NCBI GenBank assembly: GCA_009761415.1
Contig: QUOL01000005.1
Span: 868,001-932,000, forward strand
DNA length: 64,000 bases
DNA from: Sarcomyxa edulis
Lineage: Eukaryota; Basidiomycota; Agaricomycetes; Agaricales; Mycenaceae
Direction of reading: 5' to 3'
Part shown: positions 13,427 to 23,695 of the stretch, piece after piece
Layout: every line of letters begins with the position of its first letter
Position numbering within the stretch: the first letter of the stretch is position 1
Program-made: the position numbers and the translations under genes
Notes under the pieces: generated by a model
Told to the model about the DNA's origin: nothing
The model's database searches: none
The model's input: only the letters and a program-made list of their open reading frames with translations

Positions 13427-13940
13427 CGTTATATTCTACAGTGTCACTGCCCATGGGTCCCCTTTGCCATTCCATGCCGCGGCTGAGCAACTATCAATTA
13501 TTCCACCGGCATTTTTCAAGAGAACAGTGCTAGGCGATGAGGTACGTATATCACAGTCGGGTACTGCTCTGTATCGACCTGACTGTGTGTACGTTGACGT
13601 AGAAACTCGAACTCGAATGCGCAATGATTCAGCAACAAATGTTATTCAGTCCGATATTTGGTCCACCGATGCATGCCACTGCAGTCTAGGAATTTCAGCT
13701 TGTGAACAACGCTGCTCGAAGACGTGCTTCGTACTTGTTTTGTCAACTATTCAAGATTGCGTCGGTTCAAAAGTTCAGACGTTGTACAGTTAATCTGCTT
13801 ACCTTATACATCTGGCTTATAATTGCAAAGCAAACACAAAACAGTCATTTATGCGTCTTACCAATGCATCAAGCTCCTGCCTGGCTAGCGCCTCTGAAGT
13901 ACACGGCAACTGTCGAGCTTTCGACGACTTCTAGTTACCC
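13427..13940. other. Intergenic region downstream of the membrane protein
   Basis: About 510 bases with no supported gene, presumably including the 3' untranslated region of the upstream gene. Open frames continuing from the previous gene are out of phase with it. Confidence 0.4.
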
Positions 13941-14487
13941 ATGAGCTTCAAGTTCACCGGTACAATCTGTCGTCTCATCGATGTCCATCCTTCTCGAATT
14001 GATTCGATCTCTAAACCTATTGAATTCGAAGCCATTCGATCGAAGGGCTTGATTTCGGAAAGAGGGAATGACATCAGACATGCGAATGAAGAAATTGCTG
14101 AAGTCCGAGCTGCCCTCGATGCACTGCTTCGGCGCTCCGACCACTGCACGGTTAGTCACCTACACCATAATATGATAAAGCATCCGCCGTCTTCCGCCAG
14201 AGATACTGGTCATGACATTACTGCTCTGGTGCGAAGTGCAGCCCGCTGAATGTGGGCTCGCAATGGAGGAACATCGGTTCCGTCTTCTTGTCATGAAAAG
14301 GAGGTTTCCGTTGTACTCAACGACCTGGGAGCTTTCTTGGAACTCTACGGAGTGTCCTCCACACGCGAAGAGTGTCGAGGACCAAATTGTCAGACTGGAT
14401 ATTCGAAGTGAGACATGCTGGGATATCGACTCTCAACTGTACGCAGAAGAACTGTGGTTTCGATGGCAAGGACATAGGTGTCATTGA
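13941..14487 (+). pseudogene. F-box protein relic
   Basis: The first frame (from ATG 13941) ends in a coiled-coil-like stretch SERGNDIRHANEEIAEVRAA followed by LLRRSDHC, the arrangement that precedes the F-box in many agaric F-box proteins. Directly downstream a different frame reads IRRLPPEILVMTLLLWCEVQ, a clear F-box core (LPPEIL). A third frame then reads VGSQWRNIGSVFLS, which resembles the (C)xxWRNIAxSxPxLW motif that follows the F-box. A gttagt donor at about 14151 and an acceptor at about 14180 do not restore phase. The pieces are in the right order but in three frames, with stops, so this looks like a decayed gene. It could still be a functional gene with unusual introns. Confidence 0.5.
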
Positions 14488-15051
14488 AATCATATACAAC
14501 TGATACGAAAGTAAGACACGATAATAAAACAAGGAAAGAAATGTACGGAACCACCGACCCATCCCTTCTCCGTCTGAAGATGGAGAAACGATAGTGGGTA
14601 CTAAGACGTCCGAATTGTTCAGAACACGGCCTGACACTCGAACAACAGCTTGGACAAACCGTTTAAAAAACAGTAAGAGCCATTATGAGCAACGTTGGGA
14701 AACAAGAGTATGGCCATGCTGCCGCACGAAGAGCTGCAAATTTTCGAGGAAGGGTTTTTATACTCGATCGTTCAGGGCAGGTTCATTTGACTTGGTGCGA
14801 AATTATGAAACTTTTCTTGAGCTGCTCTGGAGGGCCTCGCTTGATCTGCTGCTCCTACTTGATTTAGGTACTCTGAGCGTCTTTCTAACAGCTGACTCGG
14901 GCTTCTGATGAATTCAAATGGAGGGTAGTTCCTTGTCTCCACCCTTATCTGTCGACATCGTGTGCACTGCCAGCGACGCCCGATAACGACTTCAATTGAC
15001 TTCTTGTTCTCAAAACTTGCATTTGTACGTTCCGTTCAAAGTACGAACAAC
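14488..15051. other. Intergenic region upstream of the GlcNAc-kinase-like gene
   Basis: About 560 bases. Short plus-strand frames near 14594-14908 show no recognisable domain and may be more of the F-box relic. The segment from about 14900 to 15051 should hold the promoter of the next gene. No clear TATA box is seen. Confidence 0.4.
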
Positions 15052-16134
15052 ATGCCATCGCTCTATCTGTGCGTTGATTGCGGTGGATCCAAAACATCTG
15101 CCGTCATCTGCGATGCATCTGGCACGATCCTCGGAAGAGCCCTCAGTGGACCATCCAACTTTGCGTATCTCGGCTTGGAGAACTTCGTGTCGGCCGTTCG
15201 CGTAGCAGTCAGCAATGCTCTCAAGACCTGCACAGACCCACCCTCTGTTGATCCAGTCACCCTCCCACCCACTGCAACACCATTGACAGCCGCTTGGCTG
15301 GGTGTCTCAGGCGTCGACTCCCAATCGGCCGTGGATGCCATCATACCCCATATATCAGCACTTTTGGGTATCGCACCCGGACCTCATCTTATCGTCGCGA
15401 ACGATACCCACCTCCTTTGTGCCCCCGTACGACTCCACCGTGATATATCCACTGCAGTCGCTGTGATCGGAGGGACGGGATCGATCTGCGTTAGCGTTAA
15501 AGAAACAGACGGTGGAAAGTTGGAGGAATTAGGACGTATTGGAGGATGGGGATGGATCCTTGGCGATGAAGGAGGCGGGTTCAATGTTGGAAGGGAGGCG
15601 GTCCGTCAAGTCCTGATGGCCCATGATACTGCTTCGGTGACGGGCATCCCTCCTCCGAAAAGTGTCCTGACGACGAGATTGTTGGAACACTTCCAGACCA
15701 ACGATGTCCTCGAATTGTTGACGTTGATACATCTCCCTGATCCCACGATCTCAAGTCCTGGCCCCCACTCCACTGAATCCCCTCCGCATCTCAATCAAGC
15801 ACGTGAGAAACGACTGTCATCTCTGGCTCCCCTGGTATTCGCATCTGCATTTGACGATGACGATCCCCTTGCGTTGAAAGTCGTTTCTATCTGTGCGGGG
15901 ATCCTGGCGTCCGAGATTGCCATACTGCTGGGTGAAGGGAAACGGGCAGTCAAAGCTGAGGATAGTGTCGTCAGCTTCGGTGGTTCGTTGGTTGGAGTAG
16001 AGAAGTATCGGCAGTTGATTCTAGACGATCTTGCAAAGCACGGACATGTATTCCGATATGTGACGTTCGTGGACGATGCGGCTGCTGTTGGGGCTATTGG
16101 ATTAGCGACTTCGCATGAAGCTAATGCATTGTGA
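15052..16134 (+). CDS. N-acetylglucosamine kinase-like (BadF/BadG/BcrA/BcrD ATPase family)
   Basis: Single-exon gene for a sugar-kinase-like protein of about 360 aa with the actin/hexokinase fold. The chosen ATG at 15052 puts the phosphate-1 motif at the very N-terminus (YLCVDCGGSKTSAVICDASG), as in eukaryotic N-acetylglucosamine kinases. The catalytic region follows with AAWLGVSGVDS (about residue 80), LIVANDTHLL (about 112), VIGGTGSICVSV (about 140) and GGWGWILGDEGGGFNVGREA (about 163-182). The adenosine-site segment SVVSFGGSLVGVEKYRQL lies near residue 305. The family phosphorylates GlcNAc at C6 to recycle chitin- and glycan-derived sugar in the cytosol. Specificity for GlcNAc is inferred from length and motif layout; another acylamino-sugar is possible. 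An upstream in-frame ATG at 14962 is less likely because it adds a non-family N-terminus. Confidence 0.88.
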   Translation: MPSLYLCVDCGGSKTSAVICDASGTILGRALSGPSNFAYLGLENFVSAVRVAVSNALKTCTDPPSVDPVTLPPTATPLTAAWLGVSGVDSQSAVDAIIPHISALLGIAPGPHLIVANDTHLLCAPVRLHRDISTAVAVIGGTGSICVSVKETDGGKLEELGRIGGWGWILGDEGGGFNVGREAVRQVLMAHDTASVTGIPPPKSVLTTRLLEHFQTNDVLELLTLIHLPDPTISSPGPHSTESPPHLNQAREKRLSSLAPLVFASAFDDDDPLALKVVSICAGILASEIAILLGEGKRAVKAEDSVVSFGGSLVGVEKYRQLILDDLAKHGHVFRYVTFVDDAAAVGAIGLATSHEANAL

Positions 16135-16300
16135 CGAGATGGCTCTGGTATCTTGGATGGAATGATCTAGCTTGGCCTTGTATGATCTCTGGACGGAAAT
16201 TATCTTATCATTTACTTATCGGCCCCCAACTTTTATCTGGATCTTTGACTCGTGAGCGCGTGAGCCGTTGAGCCAACATTTAGAGAGCTTGTCACGGTCA

Positions 16301-16334
16301 CGTACGGTCGCGTACCGTACGCGTGCGTGACTCA
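16301..16334. promoter_or_regulatory. Palindrome plus ACGCGT and TGACTCA elements upstream of GT49 gene
   Basis: An 8-bp perfect inverted repeat (16301-16308 and 16314-16321, cgtacggt / accgtacg, 5-nt spacer) overlaps an ACGCGT (16319-16324) and is followed by TGACTCA (16328-16334). ACGCGT is the MBF-type and TGACTCA the Gcn4/AP-1-type binding word in other fungi. The block lies about 150 nt upstream of the ATG at 16486. Function is inferred from motif identity only. Confidence 0.45.
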
Positions 16335-16485
16335 CCGAGACTGTTTCCAACTTTCCTCTCTCAGGCTTTTCTTTCGTTTTCGACTTCAACGCAAACTTGA
16401 ACCTCCGTGGGCCTCTGGCTCCATATTCTTCAGATCTTTTGTGTCCGTTCAAATCCTTTTCGTCGAGGCCACTTGCACTTTCATC

Positions 16486-18263
16486 ATGGCGCGCATCACA
16501 AACGTTCTCGTTCGTATCCTCCGGACTGTCCAGCTATGTGCCGCCATCTACGTCTCTCTCGCCGTTCTATACACAACGAACTACTTCATAGTCTCCCCTC
16601 TTCGTACAGTCACTTCGATTCTTCTCAATCGCAACCATGTTTCTGTATCCCTCTTCCCTCCTTGGTCTTTGCTTTCCTTCTTTTACGAAAACGCGTCCAA
16701 TTCTACCGCTCAGGCTCATGCTGTGTCTGCCCCGCCCAAAAACGCGCTCGGCGCATCGACTGAAAACTTTGTTTACTGGAACTCTTCCAACATAGCTTTG
16801 AAACATGGCTTAGGACACACTGGACCCATCGCTATGAACGAGGAACTGCTGCTGTCTAAAACGTTCTCGACATCTATGCGTCCCAGCAAAATCATACCTT
16901 TTTTCTATCGTGCGACGGGAGCTCTTGAACAGGATGATATCACAATCACGACTCTCATCACAAGCAACCGTTTCAAGATCTTTGCTCAGCTCGTTGAACG
17001 TTATCAGGGTATGTCTTGTTTTTGGTTTCGCGATTAGTTTGATGTTCCCTGATATCATACAAACATACTCGGCAGGACCTATATCTGTCACGATCCACGT
17101 CAGAAACTCCACCTCCCACATCCACGACCTGCTCGATTCTTTGCATGCATTGTATACATCCTCGCCGACCATGTCCACCTACGTCGACGTGCACCTCGTC
17201 ATCGACGCTTTTGATCGACAATTCAATACCTGGCGCAATATTGCTCGGTTGTTTGCTCGCACGGAGTTTGTCATGATGCTTGATGTTGACTTTTCGTTGT
17301 GTACGGACTTTCGGAGTGCGATAAGGACTAGTAAGGCTGTGTTGGATAAACTGAGAGCGGGGAATGTTGCTCTGGTTGTCCCTGCTTTTGAGTATGTCAA
17401 GCACTCTGATGGGACGGACCAGGAGTCTTTTCCGAGAGACAAGAAGGTTTTTTTCTCTAGCTCATCCTGCATGAAGCGCGGAATGTTAAGGCTGATTGAT
17501 ATATATTGTCTCAGGCATTGCTTTCGTTGGTCAAGTCGCGCAGTATCGGGATGTTTCACGCATCTTGGGCATTGGGTCACAATAGCACCGAATACGAGAG
17601 ATATTACACCGCTCCACCTGGGGAGATATACAAAGTCACTCAGTATCAATCCGCTTACGAGCCGTATGTGATATTCAAGAAGGATGGACCGCCGTGGTCA
17701 GTGGCGTCTTCGTCTCCTCTGCTATCATCACACCACTGAAGCTGTTATCATGTATCTAGGTGTGATGAGCGATTTGTTGGGTACGGAGGGAACAAAGCTG
17801 CATGTCTGTTCGAGATGTACCTCTCTGGGATATCATACTACGTTCTAGCCGATCATTTTATCATTCATCAAAATCATCTTTACGAGGAAGCAGCGAGGAA
17901 AAACGAGGTGTGTGTCTCTGAGGACTTCGCGTTTGCGGTGACACTTACCTGTTGTTCTCAAAGCGAAGATCAAATCGTAGGATATATTCTGATTTCAAGG
18001 AGGAAGTGTGCCTCCGGTAAGTCTCATCCATGAATTATCTTCGTTTTCTTTGCTGAACTCGCGGCCCTTGCTTTTCTGCAGATACCTGAAGAACTATCAT
18101 GATACCGGGACTCTGAATACGACCCGAGGATACAACGTTCAGCAAGAGTGCAAGAAGATTCGGGGCGTTTCGAGGATTGCTGCCCAGGTATGCGACCTCT
18201 TCGTTCTCAATAGTGAAGGCGATTGACGGGTTCCTTCTTTCGCGCAGCTTATTAGTGACAGTT
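16486..18263 (+). CDS. Glycosyltransferase family 49 (LARGE/B4GAT1-like), type II membrane protein
   Basis: Predicted Golgi glycosyltransferase. The ATG at 16486 begins MARITNVLVRILRTVQ, followed by a signal anchor LCAAIYVSLAVLYTTNYFIV at residues 17-36, then a stem. The catalytic domain shows FVMMLDVDFSLCTDFR with a metal-binding DVD, and DERFVGYGGNKAACLFEMYL followed by HFIIHQNHLYEEAARKNERR, the order seen in the GT49 domain of LARGE and B4GAT1. Introns were placed at about 17009-17074, 17448-17515, 17696-17759, 17908-17961, 18016-18081 and 18189-18246, all phase-consistent. One donor (gttttttt at 17448) is weak. The stop is TGA at 18261. In animals the family adds xylose/glucuronic acid or glucuronic acid to glycans; the fungal substrate is unknown. 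The gene follows the GlcNAc-kinase-like gene in the same direction. Confidence 0.85.
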
Positions 18264-18669
18264 GAGGTGTGCACGGTTGTTGTGCAGACTCTCGCGATAA
18301 TTTGGGATTGACTTGTCCTTGACGAGAGTTCGATGTGGCATCTTTGGGTTGTGGCGTCTACGACTGTTTCTCGTCGTTTCATAATGAGTGCAATGCGTGA
18401 AAGTGTATGATGTAGATTTCTCTGAATTGTGGTCGTTGACCAGCGGGTTGCAATGCACGGTTGTGCTAAGTTATCGAAAACGCTCCCCATACTAAGGCTC
18501 GAACCCAAGAGAGATGCTATTACATTCGCAAGCGAGATCCACTGCTCATAGTTTCGACTGTTGGACTCGAAGAACCTACGTTTTGTATCAGGAGAGATGA
18601 TACCGTGTACGCAGAATTGAAAGGCAAGCAGTCACATACGCTGTGCGATGCATTATGATAGCAAATGGC
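18264..18669. other. Convergent intergenic region with a tRNA-like (B-box) element
   Basis: Between two convergent genes. On the minus strand GGTTCGAGCC (18505-18496) matches the pol III B box, and AGCAGTGG (18546-18539) is an A-box-like word at tRNA-like spacing (about 41 nt). No full cloverleaf can be drawn, so this is at most a tRNA-derived fragment or SINE-like element. Confidence 0.3.
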
Positions 18670-19902
18670 TCATACCAATTCCGGGACCAGGTCTTTTCCT
18701 TTCCCTTCGACTAAGAAATCTCTGAGATTCGTCAATGCTCGCACTTCCATCTTTCTCTGCGAGTCTTGATTCTCTGTACCCATGTGTGGCAAGAGGGTGA
18801 GTTGTGGGAATTCGAGGAGTCGTGGGTTGACTTCAGGTTCATTGGGATAGACGTCGAGACCGACAGATGAGAGCTATATAAATTATCGGTCAGTCAATAT
18901 ATAACAGGAATATGTAGATCCACACTCACATGCCCATCCTCCAGTGCTCTGATCATCGCCTCTTCGTCGATGACTTTTCCTCGAGCAGTATTAACAATAA
19001 TGGCCCCCTTCTTCAATGCCCGGATGTACTTCTCTCCAACTAATCCTACAGTCTCTTCCTTCAAGGGCACATGCACGCTGAGTACGTCCGTCTCTCCCAG
19101 CATCTTCTCTACGTCGGAGTAATACTCGCACCACGCCGGCGCAGCGGGATTAGGCTTACGCGAGTGATATATGATGCGCATGGGGAACGCATGAGCGAGT
19201 TCAGCGAATCGGAGACCGATACCTCCCAGACCGAGAATCGCGAGGGTGCGGCCTGTGGGATCATGTGATGCAGCAGCAGTGGCAGATGGCTTCCAGTTAC
19301 CGGCCCGGAGAGATCGCTCTCCCAAGGAATACTGACGGAGGGTGGAGATGAGAAGGTATAGTGCGGTGGTCGCGGTTGCGTCGTCGACCGCTCCGGGGGT
19401 GTTCGAAACAGAGATTCCTGAGATACGTGTATGTGAGATTTAGCGCATGAAAGGTGTATGAAGATGGTCATACCTTTCGCTTTGGCTTGGGCTACGTCGA
19501 TCTGATCGTATCCCGCACCGTTATGTGCGATCCATTTGACACCTGCCACAGCTAGTGCGTCGATGATTTCCTTATCAAAAACGCCGATACGATCCGCAGA
19601 TGTGTTGTGCCTATATACGCCAATGATCCCCGCATACTTGCCATTTGGCTTCAAGTTTTCTAGGAAGTCAGTGCGATTGGGTGAGTCCATGTTCTGCAAA
19701 AGTTTACTAGAATTGAGTTGTCTCATCTCACGACTTGAGGTACGATGCACTCACAATCACTTCAGCTAGGCCGGTAAACAATTGTTTGACATCGTCGTGT
19801 GCCCAAACGATGTTACCTTTGAGGCAGGACAAGTCAGTATACAATGACGTATTCTTGAAAGACAAGTAGCTCACCGCAGAGGAGGATACGAGGGGTAGAC
19901 AT
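18670..19902 (-). CDS. D-isomer-specific 2-hydroxyacid dehydrogenase (glyoxylate/hydroxypyruvate reductase type)
   Basis: NAD(P)H-dependent reductase of 2-oxo acids such as glyoxylate or hydroxypyruvate, probably cytosolic or mitochondrial. The start at 19902 reads MSTPRILLCG and splices into NIVWAHDDVKQLF. The substrate domain contains WIAHNGAGYDQIDV. The cofactor domain has the Rossmann motif LAILGLGGIGLRFAELAHAF, the catalytic-region segment INTARG-like VNTARGKVIDEEAM (catalytic Arg), then GLDVYPNEPEVNP (catalytic Glu) and PHMGTE (catalytic His). Introns at about 19874-19816, 19755-19694, 19471-19417 and 18927-18875 are phase-consistent. The last two codons before TGA (18670) resemble a gtatga donor, so a further tiny exon cannot be excluded. 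The predicted length of about 330 aa is normal for the family. Confidence 0.9.
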
Positions 19903-20518
19903 GGTACTGATAAGCTTGGTGATTGGGGTAAGAAGGGTAGAAGGGAAATCTAAAGAAGATAGGAATTTGTACGTCTGCTTGTGAGTTCTTCAGGCGATCG
20001 AGAGATCGCAATTGGATATAAGCGCGGGCCTGGTTATCCGATGATTGGAGTTGGATTACAGATGATATAAAATCGTAAAATTCTGGCGATGCAAAACGAG
20101 GAAGAGAGGATCTAAGTCTAAGTCTAGTGATAAGGACACGGGATACAATATAACGGCGAAGAGAAGTTCAAGATGCGCTCGAAGAAGGTGGACTTGCCGG
20201 TGAGAGTCACGGTGAGAGTCGCGCGACAAAAAGTCACGCGTTTAGAGTCCACCGGTGATTCGGTCCGACGCTGTCCTGGATTTGGCAATGTAATTTCCTG
20301 TTCCGAGATGTGCCACCAACTTTTTACCCAGAGGCAGGTAGCTTGAAAGACTTCGAGCTCGTGAGTGTACCACCATGGTAGAGAGGTGTGTGAAGAATGA
20401 AGAGAAGAGCTCAATCACAAGGAGCTAATGGCATAGCTCATAGGACGTAGAAAAGTCTAGGTCAAATTTAGTCATGCATGAGGATACGAGCGAAGTAGTC
20501 TGGTCAAGACAAGACGCA
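19903..20518. other. Intergenic region with a short direct repeat
   Basis: About 615 bases upstream of the dehydrogenase and downstream of the sphingolipid reductase, which is transcribed in the same direction. Near 20198-20225 the 10-mer ggtgagagtc occurs twice in a row (spacing 15 nt), followed by gtcacgcg. This may be a promoter block for the dehydrogenase. No gene is seen. Confidence 0.4.
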
Positions 20519-21915
20519 TCAAGCAAAGAAGCCATTCTGTTTTAGATGTGCACGATGCTCTTGTTGGTGTGCAATCAACTTTTTATCAACAGACGAACGC
20601 CAGATGGGTGTTGCGATCTGTAGAGTTGGTCAACATCGACATTTATTACACTTGGATTGATCAGCAAAGAACGTACATAAGCTATTGCATCATGTAAACC
20701 ATCGCTGAACCAGTTGTTTACTGGAGTCGCCCCACGCGTAGAGGAGCGGAAGAGGTCAGTGATAAAGTCAGCAGTGATGTGAGCATCCCCTCTTTCTATT
20801 CCTACGAAAGAATACGATGAGGAACTTGTCTGAGAGATCTAGAAGAGTGATCAAACACCTTTGAAGAGTCCGATGGCAGCCTTCTCAGCAGTGATGCCCT
20901 CGTCCGTGCTCTCTATTTCGAGAGTGATCTTCGGCTTTGTTTTGTTCTCTTCTTCGTACCCGGCGGTGTACATCGTCGGCGGAAAGAAGATGTGAACGTC
21001 GATGCCGTATAGCAGAAATTCTGATCGAAGAGTATCTGCGAGACCTAGGATGAAGAGAAACGTAAGTGAGTGAAGCGCCAGAAACAAGAGGATCGCAGAA
21101 ACCTCGTAACGCGTGTTTGGCAGGAGAGTACGATGAATAGCCGACAAACGACATGTATCCCAAGGTCGAAGACACGAGTGTAATTTTACCGCCTTTTCGT
21201 TCCTGTCGTGCCATTAGTTTCGCAGCAGCCTATTCCCGAAGAATCCTGTCAGCAGACATCCAATCCTAGATACGCAAGGAGACAACTTACAAACGCGGTC
21301 CATGCCTGCACCCAATACCCCGCTGTCATCCCATCCATCAATTCCTCCTCACTCATCTCCACGAAGAACTTTGGCTTCGAACTTCCCGCACAAGCAAACA
21401 CAGCATCTGGCGCGTTGCCTTGATGCGGCTCACAGGCTGCATTGAGAGCTGCAGCAGAGTCAGTGGCGTTATTGAGGGAGTATGAATAGGCTTTCAGGAT
21501 TTGATCTGGATTTTGACGCGATGCCTGCCAGTGTTGGATGAGAGAATAAGCGTGTTGAACTGGTGATGAGTGAGCTTTCCAGTATGTCAGTACCTACTTC
21601 AAGAGTTTCAAGCGCTGCGTCCAGTCTAGACTGGTTTCGTGCGACTATCGATACATGTGCTCCTTTCTTGACAAGAAGGACACTCAAAGCCAATCCGAGG
21701 CCTGTGCTTCCGCCTGTAACATACGCGTGCTGTGAGTTCTCCAGTCAGAATCGTCGTGAGTTGATAATGATAAAGATACGCACCAAGCCTTGGGGATCCC
21801 ACTTTTTGCTGAAAAACATAGTACCGGTGTATAATACTACCAAGAGGATAGTCGCGAGAGTTACTGTTATCTTGAGGAGCGTACTAGAGATGCCGTCTGT
21901 CCACGCGTTTTGCAT
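20519..21915 (-). CDS. TSC10: 3-ketodihydrosphingosine reductase (short-chain dehydrogenase)
   Basis: NADPH-dependent reductase that converts 3-ketodihydrosphingosine to dihydrosphingosine in the second step of sphingolipid synthesis at the ER. The start at 21915 (MQNAWTDG) places a hydrophobic anchor TLLKITVTLATILLVVLYTG at about residues 11-30. After one intron comes the cofactor motif AYVTGGSTGLGLAL, then VSIVARNQSRLD, DAVFACAGSSKPKFF, LVSSTLGYMSFVGYSSYSPAK (the catalytic Ser and YxxxK pair) and LRGLADTLRSEFLLYGIDVH. The C-terminal part includes ITADFITDLFR and ends QNGFFA then TGA. The segment order and length (about 330 aa) fit fungal Tsc10. An upstream in-frame ATG at 21945 exists; 21915 is preferred because it directly precedes the anchor. 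Confidence 0.88.
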
Positions 21916-22320
21916 GTTGGTTTCAGCTCTTGTGTACTGTGTCAAAAGTTCAGTTGATACTTACAGGTGTTAGGTGTGATAGAAACCTGGTAAGAACGTC
22001 GAGGACAACATGCAGGTACGCGTCGAGTTTGTATTTGAGCAAGTCAAGTCCGAGACTGAAACATTTTCCGATCGAGGCATGAATTCGAAGCTATACCCAT
22101 TGGTATAAGTATTTGATTCTGTCCAAGCTGTAGGCTATTCCGATAACATCGAGCGTACATTGACGAGCAGTAGTATGGTACCATTAGAGAGCGGTGGGAA
22201 AGATAAATAAGAAAGGAGGAAAGAAATGCATAGCTATAGCAGGAGTAGATGAACGAAACAAACCCAAGAAGACGACTACAAGATGAGAGAAAGATCAGTT
22301 TGTTCTAGGTCTTGATATAC
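21916..22320. other. Intergenic region
   Basis: About 400 bases between two minus-strand genes: promoter of the sphingolipid reductase and 3' untranslated region of the RNA-binding-protein gene. Nothing else is seen. Confidence 0.4.
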
Positions 22321-23350
22321 TCAGTCGACATCCATTCTTCCCCCATTCCCGCCTCCACGTCTTCCTCGGCCACCCCTTCGGCCCCGTCCTCCACCAGCAC
22401 CGCCACGTCGTCCACCATTACGGGGACCAGTCGGTGGCGCCTGGATATAATCTGCTACATCTGCGCCCGGAGGTGCAAGCAATACTTGGGCACGAGGATC
22501 GGCATGCAGCAGTGAATCCGATCGCATTTTTCTACTCCCAGTCCATGAGCGACCTGAGTTCCGCGATATTGAAAGACGCGACGACTTACGATCCACTATC
22601 GTTATCCGAGGCCATGAGTATATCAACACTGCCTTCTTCTCTGACCAATCCCAACCCATCAAGACCACCTAACCGACCACCAAGCGTCGTTCCAGCACTG
22701 GTGTTCCCAACAATGCGTACTGAAAGTGTCTTGCCATCCGCAGGTTGGTTGTGAAACTTCTGTACAGCAGAAAGAGCAGACGCCGAAGCTTTGAAGGTTA
22801 TCCTGATCCGTACTTCGTCATTCGTCGAGACGGACTTGGCTGCGCTGATAGTCCCGCAACGTTTGAAGATTGCTGCAACGTCCTCCGGTGTCGTCCCGCG
22901 GACTAGACCGGTAACTTCGACGATATTGCCTTGTTGTGTTCCGGTGCTGGCGCCCTTTATCGATAGTTGAGTTGTGCTTTCAGGGGAGATGGCTTCTCGG
23001 AGGGCCTTTTGTGCAATGGAAAAGTTGAGGTTGGGTTTTGGTGCAATTGGGTGTGCTGTCATGCGTGCAGAGAGCGAAGTAGGGGGTAATTTGGTGTTAT
23101 TTCCTCCGTCGAAGAGATCGTGCGACCAGTCTCCGTCAACATTGCCTCTTGGAGTACGATTTGAGCGGTTCTACATGGGTTTTGAGTCGGGTTTGAGTCG
23201 GACTGAGGACGATGATGCGGTGAAAAGAGCAGCGGAGAAGCTACACACATAAGGTACTGCTGCGCGATTTGATGGTCCGGTTCGTGAGCGGATAGGTCCT
23301 GTTGAGGGATCGGATGCAGTGATGTTCATGCGCTCGAGGAGAGATGCCAT
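22321..23350 (-). CDS. RRM-containing RNA-binding protein with RGG tail (Yra1/Mlo3/ALY-like)
   Basis: Predicted nuclear RNA-binding protein. The N-terminus MASLLERMNITASD contains a short leucine/methionine-rich motif, followed by a splice into NRTPRGNVDGDWSHDLFDGG. The central domain reads IVEVTGLVRGTTPEDVAAIF then RIRITFKASASALSAVQKFH, a diverged RRM with weak RNP motifs. Next come SVDILM and KMRSDSLLHADPRAQVLLAPPGAD. The C-terminus is a Gly/Arg block (RGGAGGGRGRRGGRGRRGGG) ending MDVD before TGA 22321, which suits RNA contact and arginine methylation. This layout resembles fungal mRNA-export adaptors of the ALY group, an inference from domain order. A start at 23383, eleven codons upstream and in frame, is also possible. 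Confidence 0.7.
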
Positions 23351-23695
23351 TGCGACTGATTTGAGCGCTAAAGATGGATTCAAAGCAGTGCGGATTGTTA
23401 AGAGACTGAGTAGAGTTAATTGCAGGATGTATACCTTCTTGAAAGATCTTTTACAAGGGGTTGAAGAGAGGAGAAGAGTGAGCTGTAGAAAGGGGAAGAT
23501 AGCCGCCGCTGGAGAAAAGCAAAATGTGGCTGTGTGAGTCGTGGCGTTGAGTCAACTGTGACAATTTGAACGTCCAGTGTCACGCGTCAGTCACAGCAGG
23601 TGCTTTTCGCAAAATCTTGGCAAAATCATATACTTAGATGGATACTGCAATCGTCTACAGACGTGGTTCCGATTCTCAGCTCAATCACCATTAAC
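23351..23695. other. Intergenic region upstream of the RNA-binding-protein gene
   Basis: About 345 bases. Near 23527-23600 there is a block rich in gagtc, gtcac and ACGCGT words (acgcgtcagtcac), similar to the block before the GT49 gene. This is a possible regulatory region of the RNA-binding-protein gene. Confidence 0.4.

Noticed and set aside
18496..18570. Complete tRNA gene on the minus strand
   Set aside because: A B-box match is present, but acceptor, anticodon and T stems do not pair, so only a tRNA-like fragment is reported.
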